From contig CAZSNT010000015.1 in assembly GCA_964607765.1 (NCBI GenBank), forward strand, positions 28,064 to 92,063: a stretch of 64,000 bases of DNA, written 5' to 3'. Every line of letters begins with the position of its first letter. The first letter of the stretch is position 1. A program made the translations under genes and the position numbers. This DNA comes from CAZSNT01 sp964607765. GTDB taxonomy: Bacteria > Verrucomicrobiota > Lentisphaeria > Oligosphaerales > JABHEG01. Below the pieces are notes generated by a model, which did not search any database, was not told the origin of the DNA, and saw only the letters and a list, made by a program, of their open reading frames with translations. Positions 9,657 through 17,699 of the stretch are shown piece after piece.

Positions 9657-9672
9657 AACACTGAACACCGCA
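9657..9672. repeat. Short copy of the GAACAC heptamer repeat
   Basis: Just after the phosphomutase stop codon, 16 bases (AACACTGAACACCGCA) match exactly a stretch of the longer heptamer array at 13624-13700. It is about two repeat units long and may be a seed or relic copy. Confidence 0.5.
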
Positions 9673-9764
9673 TTGTCCAGAGCGAATCTGGCACGCTATA
9701 GTCTCATCCCCGGTTGCGTGAGTCATCCGCGGCCTTACATTCACCCCAGCAACGGAGCAGACTC

Positions 9765-10730
9765 ATGCGCATTTTGGTGACAGGTACGGCTGGTTTCATT
9801 GGTTTCCACCTCGCCCGTTCTCTGCTGGCGGACGAACACGAAGTGGTAGGCATTGACAACTTCAACGACTACTACTCGCCCACGCTGAAGCACGATCGGC
9901 ACCAGCTGCTGACGGAGTGTCCTCGGTACACCGGGATCGCGGCTGATCTGGCGGACAACGAGATGCTGACCGAGGTGTTTGCCTCAACGCCGCCTGACGC
10001 GGTGTGTCATCTGGCTGCACAGGCGGGCGTCAGGTACTCGGTGGATCATCCTTTCGTCTACCAGAAGTCCAACCTGGAGGCGTTCCTGAACATTCTCGAA
10101 GCGTGTCGCCACGCTGATTCCAGGCCGCGGCTCGTCTACGCGTCCAGTTCGAGCGTCTATGGCGGCAACACCAAGTTCCCCTCCTCCGAGGACGACCGCA
10201 CCGACCGCCCCATCAGCTTGTACGCCGCCACAAAGAGGGCAAACGAGCTGATGGCGCACGCCTACAGTCATCTCTACGGCATGCAGACGATCGGCCTGCG
10301 TTTCTTCACGGTCTACGGCCCGTGGGGACGGCCTGACATGGCGATGTGGCTGTTCGCGGACGCAATGTTGAAGGGCGAGGCCATACGTGTGTTCAATCAC
10401 GGCGAGATGAAGCGTGACTTTACCTATATCGACGACATTGTGTCAGGCATCCGGGCCGCTTTGCTGGCGGACGGACTCGACAGGTACGAAGTGATTAATC
10501 TCGGCAATCACCGTTCCGAGCAGCTGATGGATATGATCGGGGTGATCGCGGAGTCCCTTGGTGTTCAGCCGAGTATGGAGTTTCTGCCGCTGCAGCCAGG
10601 TGATGTGCCCGTGTCTTACGCGGACACCGCGCTGGCCCGTGAGAAACTCGGTTTCGAGCCGACAACTCCCATTTCCGTGGGCATCCCGCGGTTTGTAAAG
10701 TGGTTTGTCGATTACCGCGGCCGGAAGTAG
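9765..10730 (+). CDS. UDP-glucuronate 4-epimerase-like NAD-dependent epimerase
   Basis: A 321-residue extended short-chain dehydrogenase/reductase. GTAGFIG (residues 7-13) binds NAD, the catalytic serine lies in SSSVYGG (~128-133), and the catalytic pair Y153/K157 lies in YAATK. The segment DNFNDYYSPTLKHDR is characteristic of UDP-glucuronate 4-epimerases (CapI/GAE type) that make UDP-galacturonate. Length is typical. I chose the ATG at 9765, which has GGAG about 8 bp upstream; the frame extends a further 17 codons to a TTG but without family similarity. It probably feeds cell-surface polysaccharide synthesis. Confidence 0.88.
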   Translation: MRILVTGTAGFIGFHLARSLLADEHEVVGIDNFNDYYSPTLKHDRHQLLTECPRYTGIAADLADNEMLTEVFASTPPDAVCHLAAQAGVRYSVDHPFVYQKSNLEAFLNILEACRHADSRPRLVYASSSSVYGGNTKFPSSEDDRTDRPISLYAATKRANELMAHAYSHLYGMQTIGLRFFTVYGPWGRPDMAMWLFADAMLKGEAIRVFNHGEMKRDFTYIDDIVSGIRAALLADGLDRYEVINLGNHRSEQLMDMIGVIAESLGVQPSMEFLPLQPGDVPVSYADTALAREKLGFEPTTPISVGIPRFVKWFVDYRGRK

Positions 10731-10767
10731 GCCGACTTCGGAACGGCATTCTCTCATTCATGGGAGT

Positions 10768-10956
10768 GGCCACCGTAGGGCGGATGGCCCCCAGCCGTCG
10801 CCCCGGAGAGCCGCCCGGGGGCCGTGCGGCGTACTGTCCGGTTCATTCAGGGCGGGCTGATTGGAGTTGGCCACCGTAGGGCGGATGGCCCCCAGCCGTC
10901 GCCCCGGAGAGCCGCCCGGGGGCCGTGCGGCGTACTGTCCGGTTCATTCAGGGCGG
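10768..10956. repeat. 88-bp perfect direct repeat (two copies, 101-bp offset)
   Basis: The segment 10768-10855 is repeated base for base at 10869-10956, separated by 13 bp. The unit is very GC-rich, begins GGCCACCGTAGGGCGGATGG, and contains a CCGCCCGGGGG core. The second copy contains the GTG used as the earliest start of the next gene. It encodes no convincing protein and does not resemble an insertion sequence end. It may be a dispersed intergenic repeat that duplicated in place. Confidence 0.9.
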
Positions 10957-12589
10957 ATGGCCGCCAATCAACACCAACGGGCTCGAGTTGTCTGATCTGA
11001 CCCCATTCAATGCTGCCCCAGACGCCTCCCGTGCCCCGCACAGGACCGAGTGGTCGCCTCTGCTTCCGTACCTGCTCCCCGTGCTCATTCTTGTCGCTCG
11101 CATTGGACCATGGCTTCTCTCCGATTTTTGGTACGACGAGGTGGTTACCTTGGTCGACTTCGCTATTGGCCCGCCCCGGGCGGACACGATCCTGCACGTC
11201 TTCCGCTCCTATCCCGTGGCCAACAATCACGTCTTGTATTCGGCTGTGCTCTGGTGTTGGGTCCGCCTCATCAATTTTCGCTTGGATGAGGCCCTGCTGC
11301 GATTGCCATCGGTGGTGTTTGCAGTGCTGACGCTGGTGTGTGTTGTCCGGTTGTGGACGAGATGGATCGGGCAGCGGCTCGCCGTGCTCGTGGCCGTGGC
11401 GTTCGCGGTCAGCCCCGTGCTGGCCAGTTTCAGCTACCAGTTGCGCGGGTATTCCCTGACGCTGTTGCTCTGCACACTTGCTGTGGCCGGTGTTTTGGAC
11501 GTTGCCGACGGGCAGAGGCGTTCGGGCACAGCATTGCTTGCAGGCACCGCTTTCCTGCTGCCGCTGGTGATTCCCGCGAATGTGCTCGTGGTTGCGGGAC
11601 ACGTCTGCTTCCTGCTTTGGCAGCTTCGCAATCGTCCGTTGCGGGAGCGGTGCGCAAGCGTTGGCGCGGTGGTCCTGGCCGGGGCAGGGGGATGCGCCTA
11701 CTACCTGACGATCTGGCCCCAGTTCGTCGCCGCAGCAAAACAGACGGTCGGTTGGTCCAGTCGCTGGCTTGTCTTGGGCAATCTCGCGTTGGGTTTTGCT
11801 GCCCACGCCGGCGCGTTTGCTGCCCTGATCGGTGCCGGTGTGCTCTTGAGGCGAAACGCGGGCCCGACGAGCGCGGGAACCCCGGACCCGGCATCCGACA
11901 TCCGGCATCCGGCATCCAGCATCCGACATTCCCCATCCGGCCAAAGTCCTGCCATCCCGCTCTTGCTCAGTTCCTTGGCCCCGGTCGTTTTGGCCATCCT
12001 CGTGTTACCGTCAGCGCCATTTCCCCGCGTTTTCCTCTGCTTCTTCCCAACGTGGACGATGGCGTTGGCCCTGGCGTGGCGTCAGCAGCGTGTGTGGTGG
12101 CGTCCGTCACTGGCGGCGTTGTGCGGCATCGTGGTCTTCCACGGCTTTGTCTGGGAGGCCGTCGCAGCCCGACACGCACAACGTCGCGTTGCGGCCGGCG
12201 AGCACCCGCAAAGCCTTGTTCAACACTACTACAAGAACCAGACCGGGTGCTCCGATATCTGTGCATTTGTGCGCGGTCACTCGGAGCTCCAGCAGCTGTC
12301 CGTGCTGGTCACAGCCCACGATTTCCCCAGCGTGCGATTCTACTGGAGCCTGGCCGGTATGCCCGGCGAGCACGTTCTCGCCGAGAACACTCTCGATCAG
12401 TTGAGTGCGGATGCTGCTGCGCGGCTGGCCTGTCGGCCTTTTGCAGCGGTCGCGCAAAGCCCGACTGTCGCCGCTCGTCTTTTTGGCGGACTCGGACGAT
12501 ACGAGCCGTTCGTGCCCGTGCACCAAGCCGACAGCCGTGCCTTGTATGTGCGGGCCGCAGACATGGGGAAGACAGGTTGGCGGCGTTAA
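10925..12589 (+). CDS. GT39-like polytopic membrane glycosyltransferase
   Basis: Up to 554 residues with roughly ten hydrophobic segments, starting LLPYLLPVLILVARIG at ~47. The first extracytoplasmic loop carries the acidic motif FWYDE (D71, E72) followed by NNHVLY (100-105), as in ArnT/PMT-type GT-C glycosyltransferases that use polyprenyl-phosphate sugar donors. The start is uncertain: the GTG at 10925 lies inside the 88-bp repeat, and a later TTG near 10987 may be the true start. A heptamer repeat array encodes a Pro/Ser/His-rich insert around residues 320-340. Donor and acceptor cannot be read from the sequence. Confidence 0.75.
   Translation: MRRTVRFIQGGWPPINTNGLELSDLTPFNAAPDASRAPHRTEWSPLLPYLLPVLILVARIGPWLLSDFWYDEVVTLVDFAIGPPRADTILHVFRSYPVANNHVLYSAVLWCWVRLINFRLDEALLRLPSVVFAVLTLVCVVRLWTRWIGQRLAVLVAVAFAVSPVLASFSYQLRGYSLTLLLCTLAVAGVLDVADGQRRSGTALLAGTAFLLPLVIPANVLVVAGHVCFLLWQLRNRPLRERCASVGAVVLAGAGGCAYYLTIWPQFVAAAKQTVGWSSRWLVLGNLALGFAAHAGAFAALIGAGVLLRRNAGPTSAGTPDPASDIRHPASSIRHSPSGQSPAIPLLLSSLAPVVLAILVLPSAPFPRVFLCFFPTWTMALALAWRQQRVWWRPSLAALCGIVVFHGFVWEAVAARHAQRRVAAGEHPQSLVQHYYKNQTGCSDICAFVRGHSELQQLSVLVTAHDFPSVRFYWSLAGMPGEHVLAENTLDQLSADAAARLACRPFAAVAQSPTVAARLFGGLGRYEPFVPVHQADSRALYVRAADMGKTGWRR
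11884..11939. repeat. In-frame 7-bp tandem repeat (GCATCCG type)
   Basis: Eight consecutive 7-bp units (consensus GCATCCG with ACATCCG, GCATCCA and ACATTCC variants) lie inside the glycosyltransferase gene. Because 7 is not a multiple of 3, the translation repeats every 7 residues as variants of DIRHPAS. The insert falls in a non-membrane loop between hydrophobic segments. The total length, 56 bp, keeps the frame open. Confidence 0.85.
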
Positions 12590-12643
12590 TTTGGCGCGTC
12601 CCTTTTGATTCTGTCCTTTTCTGTCATACTGTAGGAGTGAGTG

Positions 12644-12664
12644 GCGCCGATGTACGGCGCTTTT
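12644..12664 (+). terminator. Rho-independent terminator after glycosyltransferase gene
   Basis: A perfect 6-bp GC stem (GCGCCG 12644-12649 with CGGCGC 12655-12660) and a 5-nt loop are followed directly by TTTT, 55 bp after the glycosyltransferase stop. Confidence 0.7.
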
Positions 12665-12669
12665 AGATA

Positions 12670-12922
12670 GCAGTGCCCGGACTTGGTATGGAGAAGGGCA
12701 GGGCCCGCGACGAACGTGTGACAGTGTTCGCGGGTCGCATGATGAGGATTCCCACGAGGCCCCGTAGCAGGGATCGTGTTTGCGTGAGCCAACCCGGTGA
12801 CCGTCACTGTGTCGGCAGCACTCAACGCATCCTGGTAGGCGCGGGATCACAGCGCGCTCTGAACAGAGGGATGGAGCGTTGACGGCAGGCTCGGCCTCCC
12901 CAACTTGGGCGAGCCGCCTTTT
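12670..12922 (+). ncRNA. Candidate structured RNA upstream of 5-FCL (possible 6S-like)
   Basis: About 250 bp between one terminator and the next hold no convincing gene but several inverted repeats. CCCGCGA near 12704 pairs with TCGCGGG near 12728. TGCGTGAG (12781-12788) pairs with CTCAACGCA (12821-12829) with one bulge, enclosing GTGACCGTCAC. The block ends in a T-tailed hairpin. In many bacteria the 6S RNA gene (ssrS) lies just upstream of the 5-formyltetrahydrofolate cyclo-ligase gene, which is exactly this position. The characteristic 6S central bubble could not be verified by eye, so identity is open. Confidence 0.4.
12884..12922 (+). terminator. Rho-independent terminator before 5-FCL gene
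   Basis: GGCAGGCTCG (12884-12893) pairs with CGAGCCGCC (12910-12918), with a single bulged A, and TTTT follows at 12919-12922. It ends a transcript about 130 bp upstream of the cyclo-ligase gene, consistent with a separate small RNA gene before it. Confidence 0.7.
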
Positions 12923-13052
12923 GCCCCTCTGACAGGGCTCCGATGCGGCGAGTTTCGTCGCCGATATCTGCGTGGCTGTGTAGCGCCTCGCGTCCTCTCC
13001 ATGATCCTGTCCTCACGCCGCTCTCCTGGCACTGTCTCAATGTGAATCCGCT

Positions 13053-13667
13053 GTGCACAACAGGAGCAAAGAAGAGATCCGGGCGAGCATGAGAGAGCTC
13101 TCCCGGCGTTTGGGCCGCCGACTCCCTGCGGCGAGCGTGCGGATCTGCGCTCGGCTTGAGTCCATGGCTGAAGTAACGGCCGCGCCTCTGATTGCAGCCT
13201 ACGCTGCGCTGCCTGACGAAGTGGACCTGACGCCGTTGATAGGCTGTTGGCTTGACAGTGGCAAGACCGTGCTGCTGCCACGCTTCGACGAGGCCCTGGA
13301 GCGGTACTGCATGGTGCCGATTTCAGACGCGTCTGCTGACCTGGCCCCGGCGAAATTCGGCGTTCTCGAGCCGTTGCAGACACTTCGCGCTGCCGCTGCG
13401 GACGTCGTTGGCGGGCCGAGTGTCACGTGGTTGGTGCCCGGCGTGGCTTTTGACCGGTCAGGGAACCGATTGGGACGAGGCCGCGGGTACTACGATCGCC
13501 TGCTGGAACGGACTGGAGGCTGCCGGCTGGGAGTAGCGGCCGACTGGCAGGTGGTTGATCGGTTGCCGATCGGGGCTCGTGATGTCCCGATGCACGCTGT
13601 CGTGACCGACAAACGGTTTCTCCGAACACCGCACGCTGAACACCGAACACTGAACACCGAACACTGA
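13053..13667 (+). CDS. 5-formyltetrahydrofolate cyclo-ligase
   Basis: A 204-residue cytoplasmic enzyme that converts 5-formyl-THF to 5,10-methenyl-THF with ATP. The diagnostic C-terminal motif VPGVAFDRSGNRLGRGRGYY is present around residues 129-148, and the basic N-terminus SKEEIRASMRELSRRL matches the family start. The start is GTG at 13053; an in-frame ATG at 13089 would remove the conserved lysine/arginine region. The last ~14 codons and the stop (RTPHAEHRTLNTEH) are encoded by the heptamer repeat array, so the array has replaced or extended the native C-terminus. It lies downstream of a candidate small RNA. Confidence 0.9.
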   Translation: MHNRSKEEIRASMRELSRRLGRRLPAASVRICARLESMAEVTAAPLIAAYAALPDEVDLTPLIGCWLDSGKTVLLPRFDEALERYCMVPISDASADLAPAKFGVLEPLQTLRAAAADVVGGPSVTWLVPGVAFDRSGNRLGRGRGYYDRLLERTGGCRLGVAADWQVVDRLPIGARDVPMHAVVTDKRFLRTPHAEHRTLNTEH

Positions 13668-13700
13668 ACACCGAACACTGAACACCGCACACTGAACACG
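13624..13700. repeat. 7-bp/14-bp tandem repeat array (GAACACT/GAACACC)
   Basis: Eleven consecutive 7-bp units alternate mainly between GAACACC and GAACACT, giving a 14-bp superperiod; three units are degenerate (GCACGCT, GCACACT, GAACACG). The array starts inside the cyclo-ligase gene, provides its stop codon (13665-13667) and runs 33 bp beyond it. Confidence 0.95.
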
Positions 13701-13785
13701 GCCTCCCGAGGCAGCAAGGACAGTTTCCTGCTGCGATGTCTGACGACCAGACGGGAGCCGTGCTGAAATCTGAAAGGAATGGGGT

Positions 13786-15339
13786 ATGAGCTATATCGGT
13801 CAGATTGCTACACAGATCGTTGCATCGATCGTCTTCTTCCTTGTGGGCTACACGCTGCGTGACCTGAAAGGCCGCGCGTCGCTGAAAGAAGCCGAGGAGG
13901 TGGCCAAGAAGGCGCGCCAGGACGCGGACAGCATCGTAAAAGAGGCCAAAATTGCCGCCAAAGAAGAGCTGCTGCGGTCCAAGGATGACTTCGAGAAGTC
14001 CACCAAAGAACGCCGGGTTGAGATCCAGCGTCTGGAGGAGCGCCTGTCTGCCAAAGAGACGAATATAGAGCGGAAGGCGGATCTGGTTGAGTCACGAATG
14101 ATCGAGCTCGAACGTCGCGACAAGGATCTGCGTGATGCGCAGGAGCGTGCGCAGGCGGAAGCCGAGAAGCTTAAGCAACTGATTAACAGGGAGTTGGCCG
14201 AGCTGGAACGCATCGCATCACTGACACAGGAGCAGGCTCGGGGCCAGCTCCTGGAACGGCTTTCAGAATCTCTGGAAGCGGAACGCGGTTCCCTGATTCG
14301 ACGCTTCCAGGAAGAGAACAGACAGGCGCTGACTCGCGAAGCCCAAGAAGTTATGGTCTCCGCGATGCAACGGTATGCCGGCGATTGCGCTTATGAACGC
14401 ACCACCTCCACGGTCCCCTTGCCCAATGACGAAATGAAGGGGCGTATCATCGGCCGTGAAGGCCGGAACATTCGCGCCATCGAGGCGGCAACCGGCGCGA
14501 ACGTGTTGATTGACGACACTCCGGAAGCGGTCGTGGTGTCCTGTTTCGATCCTGTCCGACGCGAGATTGCCCGTATTACCATGGAGCGTTTGGTGGCTGA
14601 CGGCCGCATCCATCCAACGCGGATCGAGGACATGGTCAACAAAGTGAAGAAAGAAGTGGACAGCGAGATCCAGAAAGCCGGTCAGGAAGTGGTGGATCAA
14701 CTGGGGTTGACCCGTGTCCGGGCGAACCTGGTATCGCTGCTCGGACGCCTCAAGTACCGGTACAGCTATTCACAAAACGTCTTGAAGCACTCGCTGGAAG
14801 TAGCCCACATGATGGGGGCGATCGCCGATCAGCTGGGGCTGGACGGGAACAGGGCCCGCCGGGCCGGCCTCTTCCACGACATCGGCAAGGCGGTGGACCA
14901 CGAGGTGGAGGGATCGCATGCGGTCATCGGCGCGGACATTCTCAAGCGCGCCGGTGAGGACGACGAAGTACTCAACGCTGTTGCAGCACACCATGAGGAC
15001 GTGGAGAAGCAGTCTCTGCTCGGGATCCTCGTCGAAATCTGCGACACGCTCAGCGCCAGCCGACCGGGCGCCAGGGCGGAGACGACCGAACTCTACCTCA
15101 AGCGGCTCGAGAAGCTCGAGGAAATCGGGGCCGGCTTCGAAGGCGTGGAGTCCTGTTACGCGATCCAGGCCGGCAGGGAATTGCGTGTGATTGTCAGCCC
15201 GGCCAACGTAGACGAAAATCGGGCGGCGATCCTGGCGCGGGACATGGCGGAACGTATCGAGAAAGAGATGCGTTACCCGGGCCAGATCAAGGTGTCCGTG
15301 ATCCGCGAGACGCGGTGCGTGGAGTATGCGAAGAAATGA
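13786..15339 (+). CDS. rny: Ribonuclease Y
   Basis: A 517-residue membrane-anchored endoribonuclease that starts mRNA decay. An N-terminal transmembrane helix (residues ~6-23) is followed by a long charged coiled coil (~28-185). The KH RNA-binding domain carries GRIIGREGRNIRAIE (219-233), and the HD domain has the metal-binding pair H364-D365 in FHDIGK. The C-terminus RVIVSPANVD...IKVSVIRETR is typical. Length matches the family (~510-520). Start ATG 13786 follows an AAAGGAAT ribosome site. The next gene overlaps its stop as ATGA, so the two are translationally coupled. Confidence 0.97.
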   Translation: MSYIGQIATQIVASIVFFLVGYTLRDLKGRASLKEAEEVAKKARQDADSIVKEAKIAAKEELLRSKDDFEKSTKERRVEIQRLEERLSAKETNIERKADLVESRMIELERRDKDLRDAQERAQAEAEKLKQLINRELAELERIASLTQEQARGQLLERLSESLEAERGSLIRRFQEENRQALTREAQEVMVSAMQRYAGDCAYERTTSTVPLPNDEMKGRIIGREGRNIRAIEAATGANVLIDDTPEAVVVSCFDPVRREIARITMERLVADGRIHPTRIEDMVNKVKKEVDSEIQKAGQEVVDQLGLTRVRANLVSLLGRLKYRYSYSQNVLKHSLEVAHMMGAIADQLGLDGNRARRAGLFHDIGKAVDHEVEGSHAVIGADILKRAGEDDEVLNAVAAHHEDVEKQSLLGILVEICDTLSASRPGARAETTELYLKRLEKLEEIGAGFEGVESCYAIQAGRELRVIVSPANVDENRAAILARDMAERIEKEMRYPGQIKVSVIRETRCVEYAKK

Positions 15340-16790
15340 CCGTGTTCGGGCGGCTGACGAGGTGGGTGTGCCGCGGTAGTGCCGGTACGAGACGTTCCCG
15401 CGGCCGTCGCGTCGTTTTGGCAGTCGCTCACCTTGCCTCGCTCGGGCTTCTGTTCCTCGCCCTGCTCGCCGCGATTGTGAGCCTGCGCATCGAACCGTTC
15501 CACGGCTGGCTCGAGGACACGCCGCTGGAAGGTGTTGGCCGAGCGGTGGTCGGCTTCGTGAGTCGTCAGGATTTGCTTTGGCGCAGGCGCCTGGCAGGCG
15601 CGCCGCTGCTCAAAGACGAGATCGAAGCGCGCGATCTGTTCGTGTCGGAGATCCTGCGTATCCGCCCGACGCATGCAGTGGCGTTGAGGGACGAGTCGGC
15701 ACTGTTCGGACACCTTGAGAAGACTGGCCCGGACACGCTCGAGTTTACCTCGGAAACCGAGGATGGTGTTACCACACGAGTTCTGACCGCTGACCAGGTC
15801 GTGTGGCAGAGGCAGATTGAATACGCACCCGTCGAACTGCTGCCTGAGGACGTGCGTTTCCTCATGCAGTTTCCCGACCTCAAGCACTACTACATTCCCC
15901 CGTATCTGTTCGCCACGGACACGCTGTACTCCTACGTGCACGTCGCTCATGGCGTGCTGAACAGGCTGTCCGAGCAGTTCCTCGGTACTTTCCGCGTTCT
16001 GGTGACAGACGAGGTGCGCACCAAATTGGCGTACGTGTGCTTTTTCCGTGATGAAGAGCAATACCTGGAGTACGCTATCCGGAAGGAAGATGTGCCTCTG
16101 GAGACAACCGTCGGTTTCTACTCTCAGGAGCAGGACTGCCTCTTCCTTTACGACCGTCTGCGGTCTTTCGCACGCAACCGCATAGACCGCAGTATCGACG
16201 AGCTTGCCGATGCTGCTCGGATTCGGTCCGGCCTGACGGAGGACCGCATTTTGGCCTTAGCCGAGGCGGAGAGGGAGCGTTCCTATGACATTCTTGTCCG
16301 CCAGGTAGTGCGAACGCTCAGGCACGAGGGAGCACACCAACTGGCTTTCAGCCTGGGTGTTCATTCGGCTGAAGGGTTCGAGCATCTCTGGCTGCAGGAG
16401 GGCCTGGCACAGTACTGCGAGACAGATCCGATTGGACAGCCGATTCCGGGCAAGTTCGCTGAGCTTCGCACAGCGCTGGCTGCTCATCGCCTGGTGCCGT
16501 GGCATGAGTTGGTGGACACGCCGAGCGGGACTGGGTTCGGCAGCCATGGCAACAGGGCTACCGTCGCCTACGCTCAGTCCTGGTTGCTTTTCCACACACT
16601 CATGCAGCCGCCATACCGGGCCAGGTTTCTGAAGTACATGGACAGCGTGCGATGCCTCGAGGCAGCGGCACTCAATCGGCGTCGGTCTGAAGTGCTGGCC
16701 GAGGTCGTTGACACGCCGTTTCTGAAGATTGTGCGCGACGTGCAGGAACTGATTGCAGCGTCCGACCGCGGCGGACGACCAGACGGGTGA
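15336..16790 (+). CDS. DUF1570-like zinc metallopeptidase, membrane-anchored
   Basis: A 484-residue protein with an N-terminal membrane anchor (~27-51) after an arginine-rich stretch; the rest is probably periplasmic. The gluzincin-type zinc site is HEGAH (330-334), with E355 in LQEGLAQY as the likely third ligand, the arrangement seen in DUF1570/peptidase MA-like proteins. Substrate unknown. The start ATG overlaps the RNase Y stop (ATGA), which favours it over an upstream start 7 codons earlier. A small lipoprotein gene follows 23 bp downstream, suggesting an rny-peptidase-lipoprotein operon. Confidence 0.75.
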   Translation: MTVFGRLTRWVCRGSAGTRRSRGRRVVLAVAHLASLGLLFLALLAAIVSLRIEPFHGWLEDTPLEGVGRAVVGFVSRQDLLWRRRLAGAPLLKDEIEARDLFVSEILRIRPTHAVALRDESALFGHLEKTGPDTLEFTSETEDGVTTRVLTADQVVWQRQIEYAPVELLPEDVRFLMQFPDLKHYYIPPYLFATDTLYSYVHVAHGVLNRLSEQFLGTFRVLVTDEVRTKLAYVCFFRDEEQYLEYAIRKEDVPLETTVGFYSQEQDCLFLYDRLRSFARNRIDRSIDELADAARIRSGLTEDRILALAEAERERSYDILVRQVVRTLRHEGAHQLAFSLGVHSAEGFEHLWLQEGLAQYCETDPIGQPIPGKFAELRTALAAHRLVPWHELVDTPSGTGFGSHGNRATVAYAQSWLLFHTLMQPPYRARFLKYMDSVRCLEAAALNRRRSEVLAEVVDTPFLKIVRDVQELIAASDRGGRPDG

Positions 16791-16813
16791 CGATAACAAT
16801 GAGGAGAAGGTGA

Positions 16814-17128
16814 ATGGTCTACAAGAGAGCACTGGGCACAGGTCTGGCAATGGCGACGCTGATTGCAGCGCTTGTCGCAGGCTGCGGTAAAGCGAAGGCT
16901 CCGGATATTGACACGACCCCATTCAGAGATGCCGTGCAGGTATACCTGGCGTCGAAGAGCATGGACCTGAAGGTGTTTGAGTTCAAGACGTTGGCCGTCG
17001 AGGACAACAACGCGGAGGCGGAGATCTCACTCGAGCACGCCGGGGGCATGGTGGGCCCGAAAGTCAGGTGGCGCTTCTGGTTCGAGCGCAAAGCCGGGAA
17101 GTGGCAAGTCTCCAGGCACGAGTCGTGA
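16814..17128 (+). CDS. Small putative lipoprotein
   Basis: A 104-residue protein with a lipoprotein signal peptide: basic N-terminus (MVYKR), hydrophobic core and lipobox LVAGC, giving a mature Cys near residue 25. The mature part is ~80 residues with alternating strands (VEDNNAEAEISLEHAGG... KVRWRFWFERKAGKWQVSRHES), resembling small NTF2-like or DUF4878-type folds by feel only. A GAGGAGAAGG ribosome site precedes the ATG. Function unknown; it probably faces the periplasm. Confidence 0.7.
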   Translation: MVYKRALGTGLAMATLIAALVAGCGKAKAPDIDTTPFRDAVQVYLASKSMDLKVFEFKTLAVEDNNAEAEISLEHAGGMVGPKVRWRFWFERKAGKWQVSRHES

Positions 17129-17136
17129 GCGGCCGG

Positions 17137-17171
17137 GCGCAGGGCGCAGGATGCAGGATGCAGGCAGGCGG
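17137..17171. repeat. 7-bp tandem repeat (GCGCAGG/ATGCAGG)
   Basis: Two GCGCAGG units are followed by two ATGCAGG units and one degenerate unit, all with 7-bp spacing. A short GAACACCGAA remnant follows at about 17177. The period matches the other heptamer arrays in the window although the sequence differs. Confidence 0.75.
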
Positions 17172-17677
17172 GCAGCGAACACCGAAATAGCGGGCAACGA
17201 ACCCCACAGCCCTGTTCACTTCTCAGAAACGAGAGCGGAAACGCGTCCTTGGTCGGGCCGACACAGGGACGTGACGTCTGAGTTGCGCGACACGTTTGGT
17301 CTGTGCAGCCCGCTCGATACCGGGAGGATGGGCAGGACAGCGCGCATTGTGTCGCCGCTGGCAACCTTCCTGCTAGTGGTGCGCCAAGCTATGAAGTCCC
17401 TCCTGCACCAGGCGAATGCTCGGGCCAACCAGACTTGCCGGTGTCTCGCGTCCCGCCGCGCCCCTCGAGTGTCGTGTGCGGAAGCGCGCGCGGGTTTGCG
17501 CGCGGAGCGGGTTGCAATCGGGCGTATCCGTGCGTATGTTGCTGATGTGGGTTAGCACAAGTAGGCTGGGCCAGGGAGAGGGCCGGCTAAGGCCAGGCGT
17601 GGCGTCTGGCTGTCGACGGGGTGTACACGTGGTCAGGCGGCTCGGCTGTGAGTCCGGGGGCCGTCAGGGTTTGGATT

Positions 17678-17699
17678 GTCCGACGCCGCGTCGTCGGAC
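17678..17699 (+). promoter_or_regulatory. Leader hairpin upstream of envelope protein gene
   Basis: A perfect 8-bp inverted repeat, GTCCGACG (17678-17685) and CGTCGGAC (17692-17699), has a 6-nt loop. It ends 22 bp before the ATG at 17722 and just upstream of the GGAAGGAAGAGG ribosome site. There is no T-run, so an mRNA-stability or operator role is more likely than termination. Confidence 0.45.

Noticed and set aside
10985..11005. CTGATCTGACCCCATTC near the glycosyltransferase start, similar to phrases seen beside TnpA_REP genes elsewhere
   Set aside because: It is short, no transposase gene is in the window, and no second copy was seen, so it is not reported as a mobile-element signal.
12673..12882. 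A 69-codon frame inside the region upstream of 5-FCL
   Set aside because: There is no ribosome site or recognisable protein pattern, and the region folds into several hairpins, so an RNA interpretation is preferred.
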